IMG/VR virus record: IMGVR_UViG_3300028897_000010
Location: 1 to 20,191 of that record
Reading direction: 5' to 3' (one strand)
DNA from: a virus
Length of the DNA stretch: 20,191 bases
Position 1 is the stretch's first letter. Each line of letters starts with the position of its first letter. The translations under genes were made by a program, and so were the position numbers. The notes under the pieces were generated by a model, which saw only the letters and a list, made by a program, of their open reading frames with translations, searched no databases and was not told the DNA's origin. This document shows, piece after piece, positions 1-7,166 of the stretch.

Positions 1-504
1 CAAATCGCCGGGCAAATTTGGATGAACAAGCCAAATCTTGCAGATGCGAAATTTGCTCTAAACAATCTTGATCCAAAATATCTTGGTGCGCCAAAAGAAG
101 AAGTTTTGAAGCAACTTAAAGGGCTTCATAAAGCAAATGCTCGGCTGTCTGGGAGCTTTTACAAAGTAGACCTCCCCGACGAACACATAGCGAAGATGCT
201 GGATTGGGATAAGCCGCTGAGTGAACAACCGGAAAATGTGAAGAAGGCGTTTGCCGCAGCAGGCATTAAAGGAGATCAAATGCTTACGAGTGGACAAAAA
301 GCATATAACGATTTCGCTTATAGCCTTAAAACTTCGCCAGAAATGAGCGGCCCTCAAGTTGAGAAGATGGCCGCACAAAAGTTGCGTGAACTTGGCATTC
401 CCGGTATCCGCTACCTAGACGGCGGCAGCAGAACAGGCGGCGCAGGCACAAGTAACTTTGTCGTATTTGATGACAAAATTCCAAAAATTATAGAGCGAGA
501 ATAA
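1..504 (+). CDS. Polyvalent-type phage protein, C-terminal ADP-ribosyltransferase-like domain (5' partial)
   Basis: The frame is open from base 1 to the TAA at 502-504, so the ATG at 22 is probably internal and the gene starts upstream of the window. The visible part has two motifs: an LDWDKPLSEQ-type segment around bases 199-228, and near the end GIPGIRYLDGGSR followed by a G/T-rich turn and NFVVFDD. From memory, this pair marks the C-terminal domain of large phage polyvalent proteins (the ART-PolyVal type, proposed ADP-ribosyltransferases that modify host proteins or accompany injected DNA). The N-terminal part and most candidate catalytic residues are out of view, so activity cannot be judged. 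It abuts the portal gene with no gap, so it belongs to the head operon. It could equally be a minor head protein of MuF-like position. The domain family is fairly likely; the function is inference. Confidence 0.6.
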   Translation, partial: QIAGQIWMNKPNLADAKFALNNLDPKYLGAPKEEVLKQLKGLHKANARLSGSFYKVDLPDEHIAKMLDWDKPLSEQPENVKKAFAAAGIKGDQMLTSGQKAYNDFAYSLKTSPEMSGPQVEKMAAQKLRELGIPGIRYLDGGSRTGGAGTSNFVVFDDKIPKIIERE

Positions 505-2808
505 ATGGAAGCCATCGCAACCGGCGTGCAGAAATACTTGAATATCGTTAGTCAATACGACAACGAATTCAAAAAATGGGAAGCGCGCGCAGAAAAGATT
601 GTCAAACGGTATCGAGACGATAACCGCAGCCAGCACACGAACGAAACCGCAAAATTCAATATTCTGTGGTCAAACGTGCAAACGCTCGTGCCTGCCGTTT
701 ACGCAAAGCTGCCCAAAGCGGTGGCAGAGCGCCGGTTCGGCGATAACGATCCCGTCGGCCGCGTGGCGTCAGAACTGATTGAGCGCGCCCTTGATTACGA
801 AATCGAGCATTACCCAGACTTTCGCGCCACGATGCGCTATGCCGTCGAAGATCGTTTTCTCGGGGGCCGCGGCACCGCCTGGGTGCGTTATGAGCCGCAC
901 GTTAAAACGCTTGATGTTCCCGAGGACGGGTTACAAATTACCGAGGACATTGAAAATGAGCGAGCAGAAGGTCAGACCCCCGAGGGCGCCCCGAATCCCG
1001 AGAACCAAAACTACACCGCAGGCGAAGCCGAGCCGCAAGAGGAAATCGAATACGAATGCGCGCCAACCGATTACGTTCATTGGAAGGATTTCGGCCATTC
1101 TGTCGCGCGCACTTGGGAGGAAGTAACCTGCGTTTGGCGCTGGGTTTACATGACGCGCGACGCGCTGATAGAACGTTTTGGCGATGTGGGCAAAAAAATC
1201 CCGCTTGATTCAGGGCCGGAAACGCTTAAAACTTATGGCCAAAGCAACAAAGAGCGCACACGCGCCAAAATCTGCGAATTGTGGGACAAAGAAACCGGCA
1301 AAGTTTACTGGTTCACCAAAAACTATAATGAGCTGATCGACGAGCGCGATGATCCGCTTGAGCTTGAAGGCTTTTTCCCCTGCGCAAAACCGCTCTACAG
1401 CACAACGACCAGCGATACGCTGATTCCGGTGCCGGATTTTGTGTTGTATCAAGATCAGGCCAACGAACTGGACATTCTGAGCGATCGCATTGACGGGCTT
1501 GTCAAGGCGCTGCGCATCCGCGGCGTTTACGATGCCAGCCAGCCGGCTTTGCAGCGGCTGTTGACCGAAGGCGACAACAACACGCTGATACCGGTCGACA
1601 AATGGATGGCGTTTACTGAAAAGAACGGCCTTAAAGGCAGCATTGATATTTTGCCGATTGATGAGCTGGCAAATGCTTTGCTGCAATGCTATCGGGCGCG
1701 CACCGAAATCAAGGCGCAGATTTACGAGATTACCGGCATTTCTGACATTATTCGCGGCGCATCGTCGGCGAGTGAGACTGCGACCGCCCAGCAGATCAAA
1801 GGGCAATACGCCGGCCTGCGACTCAGATCCATGCAGGAAGAAGTGGCGCTATTTGCCAGCGAACTGATAAGGCTTAAAGCGCAGGTCATTTGCAGTAAAT
1901 TCCAGCCGCAAACGATTCTGGCGTATGCCGCTGCCGGCCAGATGAGCCAGCCTGACCAGCAGATGATTCCGCAAGCCATGCAGCTAATGCAAAACAACCC
2001 GTTGCGGAATTTCCGCATCGAGGTTGATGCAGACAGCTTGGTGCAGCTGGACGAGCAGCAAAACAAACGCGACCGCGTTGAATTCCTGACCGCCTTTGGC
2101 GGCTTTATGAAGGAAGCGCTGCCGGTTGGCCAGCAATCGCCGGAACTGGTGCCGATGTTGGTAGAATTGATTAAATTCGGCATCGGCGGCTTTAAACAGG
2201 CAAAACCGATTGAGGGCGTGCTTGATGTGGCTCTTGAGCAGATGAAGCAAAAACAAGCCGTCCCGCAACAACAAAAGCCAGATCCCGAAATGATCAAGCT
2301 GCAAGCGCAGCAACAGGCCGATCAGATGCGCATGCAAGCTGATACGCAAGCCGCGCAAGCAAAAATGCAGGCCGATATGCAAATCACGCAAGCCAAGGCG
2401 CAAGCGGACATGCAAATTGAGCAAATGAAAATGCAACATTCTGCGCAACTTGAGCAACAAAAGCTGCAATTTGAAAGCCAGCTCAAAAACATGGAAATGC
2501 AAGCGGCAAAAGAAAAAGCAGAGCTCGAGGCCGCAACCAAAATCATGGTGGCACGTATCGGCGCTAACCCTGGGCTCGATATCCCGCTGATTGAAGCGCA
2601 GCAAGCGGCATCGGAAAAGGTTACCGCAGAACTCGGCGAAAACGTGCGGGCGGCGATCGACAACATGGCGCAAATGCACGAAAACATGGCCAACATGCAT
2701 GGAGAAACGATGAACCGCATTGGCGGCGTAATGCAAGCACTGGCAGCGCCTAAACGCATCCTGCGCGGCCCTGACGGCAAAGCTATCGGCGTTGAGGTGG
2801 CAGCATGA
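505..2808 (+). CDS. Portal protein
   Basis: This 767-residue protein is the probable dodecameric portal, the DNA entry and exit pore at one capsid vertex. The N-terminal helix-rich section, with phrases such as KFNILWSNVQTLVPAVYAK and FLGGRGTAWVRYEP, and the central TGISDIIRGASSASETATAQQIKGQ segment are typical of phage portals. Position before scaffold and capsid genes, and size, agree. A Q/P-rich linker at about residues 580-597 leads into a long helical coiled-coil tract (598-674) built of 11-residue repeats, then a further helical C-terminus. By analogy with the P22 portal, this tract could form an internal barrel. The ATG directly follows the previous TAA, so translation is probably coupled. 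The exact portal subfamily is not assigned. Confidence 0.9.
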   Translation: MEAIATGVQKYLNIVSQYDNEFKKWEARAEKIVKRYRDDNRSQHTNETAKFNILWSNVQTLVPAVYAKLPKAVAERRFGDNDPVGRVASELIERALDYEIEHYPDFRATMRYAVEDRFLGGRGTAWVRYEPHVKTLDVPEDGLQITEDIENERAEGQTPEGAPNPENQNYTAGEAEPQEEIEYECAPTDYVHWKDFGHSVARTWEEVTCVWRWVYMTRDALIERFGDVGKKIPLDSGPETLKTYGQSNKERTRAKICELWDKETGKVYWFTKNYNELIDERDDPLELEGFFPCAKPLYSTTTSDTLIPVPDFVLYQDQANELDILSDRIDGLVKALRIRGVYDASQPALQRLLTEGDNNTLIPVDKWMAFTEKNGLKGSIDILPIDELANALLQCYRARTEIKAQIYEITGISDIIRGASSASETATAQQIKGQYAGLRLRSMQEEVALFASELIRLKAQVICSKFQPQTILAYAAAGQMSQPDQQMIPQAMQLMQNNPLRNFRIEVDADSLVQLDEQQNKRDRVEFLTAFGGFMKEALPVGQQSPELVPMLVELIKFGIGGFKQAKPIEGVLDVALEQMKQKQAVPQQQKPDPEMIKLQAQQQADQMRMQADTQAAQAKMQADMQITQAKAQADMQIEQMKMQHSAQLEQQKLQFESQLKNMEMQAAKEKAELEAATKIMVARIGANPGLDIPLIEAQQAASEKVTAELGENVRAAIDNMAQMHENMANMHGETMNRIGGVMQALAAPKRILRGPDGKAIGVEVAA
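2296..2526 (+). repeat. Seven 11-residue (33-nt) repeats in the portal C-terminus
   Basis: Residues 598-674 of the portal divide without gaps into seven 11-mers: KLQAQQQADQM, RMQADTQAAQA, KMQADMQITQA, KAQADMQIEQM, KMQHSAQLEQQ, KLQFESQLKNM, EMQAAKEKAEL. The first position is charged (K/R/E), the second mostly M or L, the third always Q, and the seventh Q in six of seven. A hendecad (11 residues in 3 turns) is a recognised coiled-coil repeat giving nearly straight or slightly right-handed bundles. The repeat is visible mainly at protein level. Confidence 0.85.
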
Positions 2809-2993
2809 TCGTAAATACTACCAAAGGCGAAATAGACGATTCGCTGCTTGAAAAGCGAGAGGGAGCCATTGACAACGACAACGAAAACACCACTTGGGTG
2901 GAATATTGGCTGGCCGGTGAATTGGTGCACAGATCCGCGCACGTCAGGTTAAAAAAACCGATCATTTCAATATCCGAAGCAGGGAGTTTCTAA
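2805..2993 (+). CDS. Small conserved-type phage protein of unknown function
   Basis: This is a 62-residue soluble protein with an acidic, D/E/N-rich first half (EIDDSLLEKREG) and a W/H-containing centre (TTWVEYWLAGELVHRSAHV), ending in a basic stretch. There is no signal peptide or membrane segment. It starts in an ATGA overlap with the portal stop, so it is translationally coupled to the portal. I recall similar small proteins next to podovirus portal genes but know no assigned role. A head-assembly accessory role is only positional inference. Confidence 0.8.
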   Translation: MIVNTTKGEIDDSLLEKREGAIDNDNENTTWVEYWLAGELVHRSAHVRLKKPIISISEAGSF

Positions 2994-2994
2994 G

Positions 2995-3450
2995 ATGGCC
3001 AATTCTCAAGCAATGTGCACCAGTTTTAAATCTGAAATTCTCAGCGGTATTCACGCGCTGGGAACAACCGTTACCCGAGCCGGAACAGGCGCAGACACAA
3101 TCAAGGCGGCGTTATATTTGGCAAGTGCATCGTTAGGGGCCGCCACGACTGCGTATAGCGTCACTGGCGAGGTTTCCGGCGCCGGATATAGTGCGGGTGG
3201 CATAACGGCCACAAACGCCACAGCGCCCACATCAAGCGGAACCACAGCCTATTGGACGCCTAGCGCCAGTTTTACTTATACAAACGTCACTTTGACCACA
3301 TCTTTTGATTGCGTGCTGGTCTATAACAGCACTCAATCTAACAAAGCGATCAGCGTGCATACTTTCGGCGCGCAAACCATTACCGCCGGCACTTTTGTTC
3401 TGTCCATGCCGACCAATGACGCCAGCAACGCGCTGATTCGTATTGCCTAA
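2995..3450 (+). CDS. Beta-rich virion structural protein candidate
   Basis: The protein has 151 residues and is dominated by T, S, A and G with alternating hydrophobics (for example TAYSVTGEVSGAGYSAGG and TAYWTPSASFTYTNVTL). This suggests an all-beta exposed virion protein. It has no transmembrane segment. The start follows an AGGGAG-type Shine-Dalgarno site at about 2981-2986. It lies between portal and scaffold, so a head decoration or head-fibre-like role is plausible. I do not recognise a named family with certainty. It resembles a small protein often seen at this place in environmental podovirus genomes. Confidence 0.75.
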   Translation: MANSQAMCTSFKSEILSGIHALGTTVTRAGTGADTIKAALYLASASLGAATTAYSVTGEVSGAGYSAGGITATNATAPTSSGTTAYWTPSASFTYTNVTLTTSFDCVLVYNSTQSNKAISVHTFGAQTITAGTFVLSMPTNDASNALIRIA

Positions 3451-3453
3451 CAC

Positions 3454-4053
3454 ATGGCACAAGGCGCTTGGGACACCGGCACATGGGATGCGGCCCTATG
3501 GGATTCGCTGCCTGTTACCGGCAACTCTGCCGCAGGCTCTCCGGGCAGCGTCGGCGCAACTGTTACGGTTGCGCTGTCAGGTGTTCAAGCGACAGGACAA
3601 GTCGGCACTGAGGGCGAGGCTACAACAGTTCCGATTGCCGGCACAGAAGCGACCGGCGCCGTTGGTAATGTCGGACTGGTCGTTACGGTTGCGCTGTCAG
3701 GCAATAGTGCAAGCGGCCAAGTGGGCGATGTTACATTCATCCCGCAACCCATCTTGCTTATTGATGACACGCACGATGGGCGCCGGTTTAAAGAGCAGCT
3801 AGAACGCGATAAAAAACTCAGGAAAAAGCAAAAACAACAAATTCTTGATGCTTTTGAGCGAATTGTCGAGGGGCGGCCGGAAATCGCCGAAGAAATTGCC
3901 GCGCCTTACGTCGTTACAAGGTCAAAAACAAAAGCCGCGCCTATCAAGCAAACTATCAATTTTGACGCATTATTTGCTGATCTTGATAGAGTGCAGCGGA
4001 TTTGGGAAACGCACTTAGAAATGGATGATGAGGACGTTTTGACACTATTATGA
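3454..4053 (+). CDS. Repeat-containing structural protein with a WD-rich N-terminus
   Basis: The 199-residue protein has three parts. Residues 6-18 hold WDTGTWDAALWDS, tryptophans exactly five apart. Residues 32-91 are three tandem 20-residue beta-type repeats ending G-x-V-G, preceded by a degenerate partial copy. Residues about 98-199 are helical and highly charged (RRFKEQLERDKKLRKKQKQQ), ending in an acidic tail. This layout suggests a surface or connector protein with an extended repeat stalk, but no function is assigned. No Shine-Dalgarno site is evident in the three bases between the preceding stop and this ATG, so coupled re-initiation is likely. The W motif recurs in the tail hub protein at 9008-10588. 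Confidence 0.75.
   Translation: MAQGAWDTGTWDAALWDSLPVTGNSAAGSPGSVGATVTVALSGVQATGQVGTEGEATTVPIAGTEATGAVGNVGLVVTVALSGNSASGQVGDVTFIPQPILLIDDTHDGRRFKEQLERDKKLRKKQKQQILDAFERIVEGRPEIAEEIAAPYVVTRSKTKAAPIKQTINFDALFADLDRVQRIWETHLEMDDEDVLTLL
3547..3726 (+). repeat. Three tandem 60-bp (20-residue) coding repeats
   Basis: The units are residues 32-51, 52-71 and 72-91 of the protein at 3454-4053. Each reads roughly xVGxxVTVxLSGxxATGxVG. Units 1 and 3 share an identical 20-nt stretch (gttacggttgcgctgtcagg at 3562-3581 and 3682-3701), 120 bp apart. The middle unit has diverged, which suggests past unit duplication or gene conversion between the outer copies. Confidence 0.85.
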
Positions 4054-4382
4054 GAAAAAGCTACGTGCAAATCAATGGCGAACTGATTGAGAAAACAGAC
4101 AGTTATCAAGATCCGCTGGCGCCGATCGTGATGCCGGATATCCAGCCCTATAAATCCATGGCAGACGGCAGCATGATTACGAGCCGCAGCCAGCACCGCG
4201 ATCATTTGCGCCAACATAATTGCATCGAAATCGGCAACGAAAAGATGGAAAACAAGCCCGCGGCGCAGGTAAAAGACAACCGCCGTGAGATTTTGCGCGC
4301 ACAGCTTGCCAATATGACGCATGACCAGGCTAATAAAATACTCGCCAAAGCGCGAGATGATTTACGTTTCACCCGTCGTTAA
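4050..4382 (+). CDS. Small phage protein of unknown function upstream of scaffold
   Basis: The 110-residue soluble protein has a central segment PIVMPDIQPYKSMADGSMI followed by SRSQHRDHLRQH. The two arginine/histidine-rich clusters are reminiscent of nucleic-acid- or metal-binding surfaces, but no complete Cys/His metal site is present (only one Cys). The C-terminal third (LANMTHDQANKILAKARDDL) looks helical. It begins in an ATGA overlap with the previous stop and precedes the scaffold gene by 26 bp. From memory, similar proteins are common at this position in environmental podoviruses, without known function. Confidence 0.75.
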   Translation: MRKSYVQINGELIEKTDSYQDPLAPIVMPDIQPYKSMADGSMITSRSQHRDHLRQHNCIEIGNEKMENKPAAQVKDNRREILRAQLANMTHDQANKILAKARDDLRFTRR

Positions 4383-4408
4383 ACCAACCCCCACAGGGAG
4401 AAGCAAAA

Positions 4409-5413
4409 ATGCCAGACTTGAATGAGATAGTGCCAGTCGAAAATCCAGATGCGCGCCGTGAATTGCTAGAAAAGCAGTTTGATGAGGCAGAAAGCGCTGC
4501 GCCAGAGCCGGCGCAGTCGCAGCCTGCTCAAGCCGAAAAGCCGCGCGATGAAACCGGCAAATTTGCCAAAACGACCGCAGCCGCGCCGGCTGAGGCAAAA
4601 CCGGATGATGAGCCGGTATGGCGTCGGCCACCGGCAAGCTGGAAAAAGGACTATCACGAAGTCTGGCAAACCGCCGATGACAGGCTAAAACAATACGCAT
4701 GGCAGCGCGAAAACGAAATGAAGGCCGGCGTTGAGCCGTTGCTGACAAAAGCACAGTTTGCCGACCAAATGCAGGAGGTTTTGAGCCCTTACATGACCAC
4801 CATACAAGGGCTGGGGATTGACGCGCCGAAAGCGGTCAAGGCACTGATGGAGGCCGACCACGCGCTGCGCTATAGCACGCCGCAGGAAAAACGTCAATAT
4901 TTTGCTAGACTGGCGCAGTCGTACGGTGTAAATTTAAACGAAATGGGCAACGACCTGCCACAACAGGTTAATGTTGATCCGACAATTTACGCACTTCAAA
5001 ACGAATTAAATAATGTTCGTGGCGAAGTGATGGGCTGGAAACAACAGCAAGAGCAACAACAGAACCAGGCCCTTTTGGGCGAAATCAACAATTTCAGCCA
5101 AAAGGCCGAGCATTTTGAAGAAGCGCGCCCGACCATGATCCAGCTTTTACAAAGCGGCATGGCAAGCGATCTTGAAGATGCGTACGAAAAAGCAATACGC
5201 CTTAATCCAGAACTTTTTGATGCAGTTCAACAAAGCCAACAAGCTAAAGTTGATGCAGAAAAAAGAGCTCAAGCGAATAGCGCGGCTAAACGGGCAAGGG
5301 CGGCAGCGGTGAGCGTTAAAGGTTCCACACCCGGAACGGTTACGAATACCAAAGCGCAAGATCGCCGGTCGTTACTTGCCGAACAATTCGACAATATTAG
5401 CGACCGACTCTGA
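4409..5413 (+). CDS. Scaffolding protein candidate
   Basis: The 334-residue protein is acidic, A/Q/E-rich and largely helical, directly upstream of the major capsid gene. The first ~75 residues are low-complexity (E/A/P/Q, with DETGKFAK). They are followed by a conserved-looking RPPASWKKDYHEVW segment, a central helical region, a Q-rich coiled-coil stretch near residues 210-220 (WKQQQEQQQNQ) and a basic C-terminus (AEKRAQANSAAKRARAAA). A basic C-terminal helix is what scaffolds use to hold coat protein in P22-like systems. The start is supported by AGGGAG at 4395-4400, eight bases before the ATG. No protease motif is seen. The role rests on position and composition. Confidence 0.8.
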   Translation: MPDLNEIVPVENPDARRELLEKQFDEAESAAPEPAQSQPAQAEKPRDETGKFAKTTAAAPAEAKPDDEPVWRRPPASWKKDYHEVWQTADDRLKQYAWQRENEMKAGVEPLLTKAQFADQMQEVLSPYMTTIQGLGIDAPKAVKALMEADHALRYSTPQEKRQYFARLAQSYGVNLNEMGNDLPQQVNVDPTIYALQNELNNVRGEVMGWKQQQEQQQNQALLGEINNFSQKAEHFEEARPTMIQLLQSGMASDLEDAYEKAIRLNPELFDAVQQSQQAKVDAEKRAQANSAAKRARAAAVSVKGSTPGTVTNTKAQDRRSLLAEQFDNISDRL

Positions 5414-5416
5414 TAA

Positions 5417-5429
5417 TTTTTTTTAGGAG
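5417..5429 (+). promoter_or_regulatory. T8 tract and strong ribosome binding site of the capsid gene
   Basis: Eight T residues (5417-5424) run directly into AGGAG (5425-5429), which sits eight bases before the capsid ATG at 5438. An unstructured U-rich leader next to a strong Shine-Dalgarno site suits very high translation of the most abundant virion protein. No stem precedes the T run, so it is not read as a terminator. Confidence 0.7.
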
Positions 5430-5437
5430 CTTTAATT

Positions 5438-6439
5438 ATGGCTTTTGCCAATAGCTCGATCAGCGACATCATTGCGACTAACATTCAAAGTCGTTCGGGT
5501 GAGCTGGCCGATAACGTTACAAATAACAACGCGCTTCTGCGCCGCCTTAAAGAACGTGGCAACGTCAAAACGTTTTCCGGCGGTAACGTCATTTTGCAAG
5601 AGGTGATGTATAACGACAGCACGACCAACAACACCAACAGCTATAGCGGCTATGAAGTGTTGAACGTCAGCCAAAACAGCCCGATCAGCGCGGCGCAGTT
5701 CAGCATTACGCAATATGCGGCGGCGGTTTCGATCAGCGGTCTGGAGATGATCCAGAACAGCGGCAAGGAAGCGATTATCGACCTGCTGGACGGTCGCATG
5801 AACGTTGCCGAAGCGCAGCTGATGAACCGTATCGGTTCGGACATTTACCTGGACGGCACCGGCAACTCTGGCAAAAACATTACCGGCCTTGGCGCTGCTG
5901 TGCCGGATAGCCCCAGCACCGGCACCTATGGCGGCATTAACCGCGCCACGTGGTCGTTTTGGCGTTCGGTTGCTTATTCCGGCGTGACGAACGGCGGCGC
6001 TGCCGTGACTGCTTCCAACATCCAGCAATATATGGATGCGGTTGCTGTTCAGCTGATCCGCGGCACCGACAAGCCCGATTTGATCGTTGCCGATAACAAC
6101 TATTACCGTCTGTATCTGCAGTCGTTGCAATCCATTCAGCGCATCTCTGATTCGGGTTCCTCGATGGCCGGCGCTGGCTTTGCTTCGCTGAAGTATTACG
6201 GCGCGGGCATGGCTTCCGACGTTGTGCTTGACGGCGGTATCGGTTCTGCTGCCACTGCCAATCATATGTGGTTCTTGAACACGAAATATATTTTCTTCCG
6301 GCCGCACGTTGACCGGAATTTCGTGCCGATTGGCGGCGAGCGCCAAGCGGTTAATCAAGACGCGATTGTTAAACTGATTGGCTGGGCGGGTAATATGTGC
6401 TCAAGCGGTCCGCAGTTTAGCGGTGTGCTGATTGCGTAA
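5438..6439 (+). CDS. Major capsid protein
   Basis: This 333-residue protein is the likely HK97-fold shell subunit. It follows the scaffold, has a strong ribosome site and reads like family members. The N-terminus is NSSISDIIATNIQSRSGELADNV, then LLRRLKERGNVKTFSGG (N-arm/E-loop entry), QYAAAVSISGLEMIQNSG with a long spine-type helix (EAIIDLLDGRMNVAEAQLMNRI), and a C-terminal strand region (NTKYIFFRPHVDRNFVPIGG). No N-terminal prohead-protease domain is visible and no protease gene is present, so assembly probably uses the separate scaffold without proteolytic maturation. The shorter size compared with P22 coat protein suggests no large inserted domain. Confidence 0.9.
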   Translation: MAFANSSISDIIATNIQSRSGELADNVTNNNALLRRLKERGNVKTFSGGNVILQEVMYNDSTTNNTNSYSGYEVLNVSQNSPISAAQFSITQYAAAVSISGLEMIQNSGKEAIIDLLDGRMNVAEAQLMNRIGSDIYLDGTGNSGKNITGLGAAVPDSPSTGTYGGINRATWSFWRSVAYSGVTNGGAAVTASNIQQYMDAVAVQLIRGTDKPDLIVADNNYYRLYLQSLQSIQRISDSGSSMAGAGFASLKYYGAGMASDVVLDGGIGSAATANHMWFLNTKYIFFRPHVDRNFVPIGGERQAVNQDAIVKLIGWAGNMCSSGPQFSGVLIA

Positions 6440-6465
6440 TTTTTAGAAATTAAGGAGAAATAATT

Positions 6466-6762
6466 ATGGCTTATTCAGTAACCCCGCTGATTGGTGTTGA
6501 TCTGAACAATATTGTTCCGACCAATACCAACTCTGCCGGCACTGCTGTGCCGACTTTTGGCCCGCTGGGGACTCAGGTTTTTGGCTCTGACGGCAAGCGT
6601 TATGTGCTTGCGCAGGCTAATGCTTCGATCTCAGCGTCAACCACTGTGTGCGATATCAACGCAACAACCTTTCTGGTTGCCGCGTCTGGTGGCGCTTACA
6701 CCAGCCCCGCTGTCGCTCTGGTGAGCGGCGATGTGGCGTGGTTTGGCAAAGCGTCGGTGTAA
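6466..6762 (+). CDS. Small capsid-associated (decoration-type) protein candidate
   Basis: The 98-residue, hydrophobic/T/S/G-rich beta protein has the phrases PTFGPLGTQVFGSDGKRYVLAQ and VALVSGDVAWFGKASV. It has its own strong AAGGAG site at 6452-6457 and lies immediately after the capsid gene, followed at once by a terminator. This means high expression together with the capsid and fits a stoichiometric head decoration or cement protein. I do not recognise a named family; the function is inferred from position, size and composition. Confidence 0.75.
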   Translation: MAYSVTPLIGVDLNNIVPTNTNSAGTAVPTFGPLGTQVFGSDGKRYVLAQANASISASTTVCDINATTFLVAASGGAYTSPAVALVSGDVAWFGKASV

Positions 6763-6767
6763 ATATT

Positions 6768-6795
6768 GGGCGGGGTTAATTCCCCGCCCTTTTTT
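6768..6795 (+). terminator. Intrinsic terminator after the capsid block
   Basis: A perfect 8-bp stem GGGCGGGG / CCCCGCCC (6768-6775 with 6782-6789), a 6-nt loop TTAATT and a run of six T (6790-6795) form a classic rho-independent terminator. It lies six bases after the stop at 6760-6762. The next gene's AAGGA follows immediately, with no evident promoter between, so it probably reduces rather than abolishes transcription of the tail genes. Confidence 0.92.
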
Positions 6796-6809
6796 AAGGA
6801 ATAAAGAAT

Positions 6810-7166
6810 ATGTCGCTCCCCTCCCGCGTTTTGGCAGCTGGCTCAAGCCCGTTGCTTTCGACCACGATTTGCGGTGATGTTGGCAACACGCTGACCGCTG
6901 CTGGCTCATCCACTACCGATGCGCTACAACTTGCCGCCGTTCACAATCGAGTATCGACAACTGCATCGTCAACTGGCGTTAAATTGTTGCCTGCTGAAGC
7001 CGGCGCAATAATGACGGTTGCAAACGATGGCGCAAATACTTTGACTGTTTACCCGGCCACCGGCTCAACGATTGACGGCGCTGCGTCTGTTTCGATTGCA
7101 ACAACGAAACGTCGTATTTTTGTTGGTATCAGCCCGACCGTTTGGGTATCTATTCTCGGCGCTTAA
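6810..7166 (+). CDS. Small beta-rich virion protein, paralogue A
   Basis: The 118-residue protein is S/T/A/G/V-rich with a probable all-beta fold: MSLPSRVLAAGSS at the start, ICGDVGNTLTAAGSS in the first third, STGVKLLPAEAG in the middle, then NTLTVYPATG. The TGVKL...G...N.G....VYP.TG pattern is widespread in phage structural proteins of unknown role. It follows the terminator by 14 bp with AAGGA upstream, and its stop overlaps the ATG of a homologous gene. A virion surface or fibre-accessory function is inference only. Confidence 0.75.
   Translation: MSLPSRVLAAGSSPLLSTTICGDVGNTLTAAGSSTTDALQLAAVHNRVSTTASSTGVKLLPAEAGAIMTVANDGANTLTVYPATGSTIDGAASVSIATTKRRIFVGISPTVWVSILGA

Noticed and set aside
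1984-2736. Minus-strand frames opposite the portal C-terminus
   Set aside because: His/Leu/Phe/Cys-rich composition is exactly what antisense of CAG/CAA/ATG-rich hendecad DNA gives.
3443-3802. Plus-strand 119-codon frame over the 60-bp repeats
   Set aside because: It overlaps the better supported 199-residue gene with tandem protein repeats. The alternative product is Arg/Leu/Pro-rich without structure.
5417-5424. T8 tract as a terminator before the capsid gene
   Set aside because: No stem precedes it, and it runs straight into the capsid ribosome site. A terminator here would silence the most needed gene.
5432-6358. Long minus-strand frame opposite the capsid gene
   Set aside because: The capsid frame is strongly supported by its ribosome site and family resemblance. 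The antisense product has no recognisable features.
7142-7165. Upstream in-frame ATG of paralogue B
   Set aside because: The start at 7166 aligns with the paralogue N-terminus and gives a one-base TAATG overlap. The extra residues have no match.
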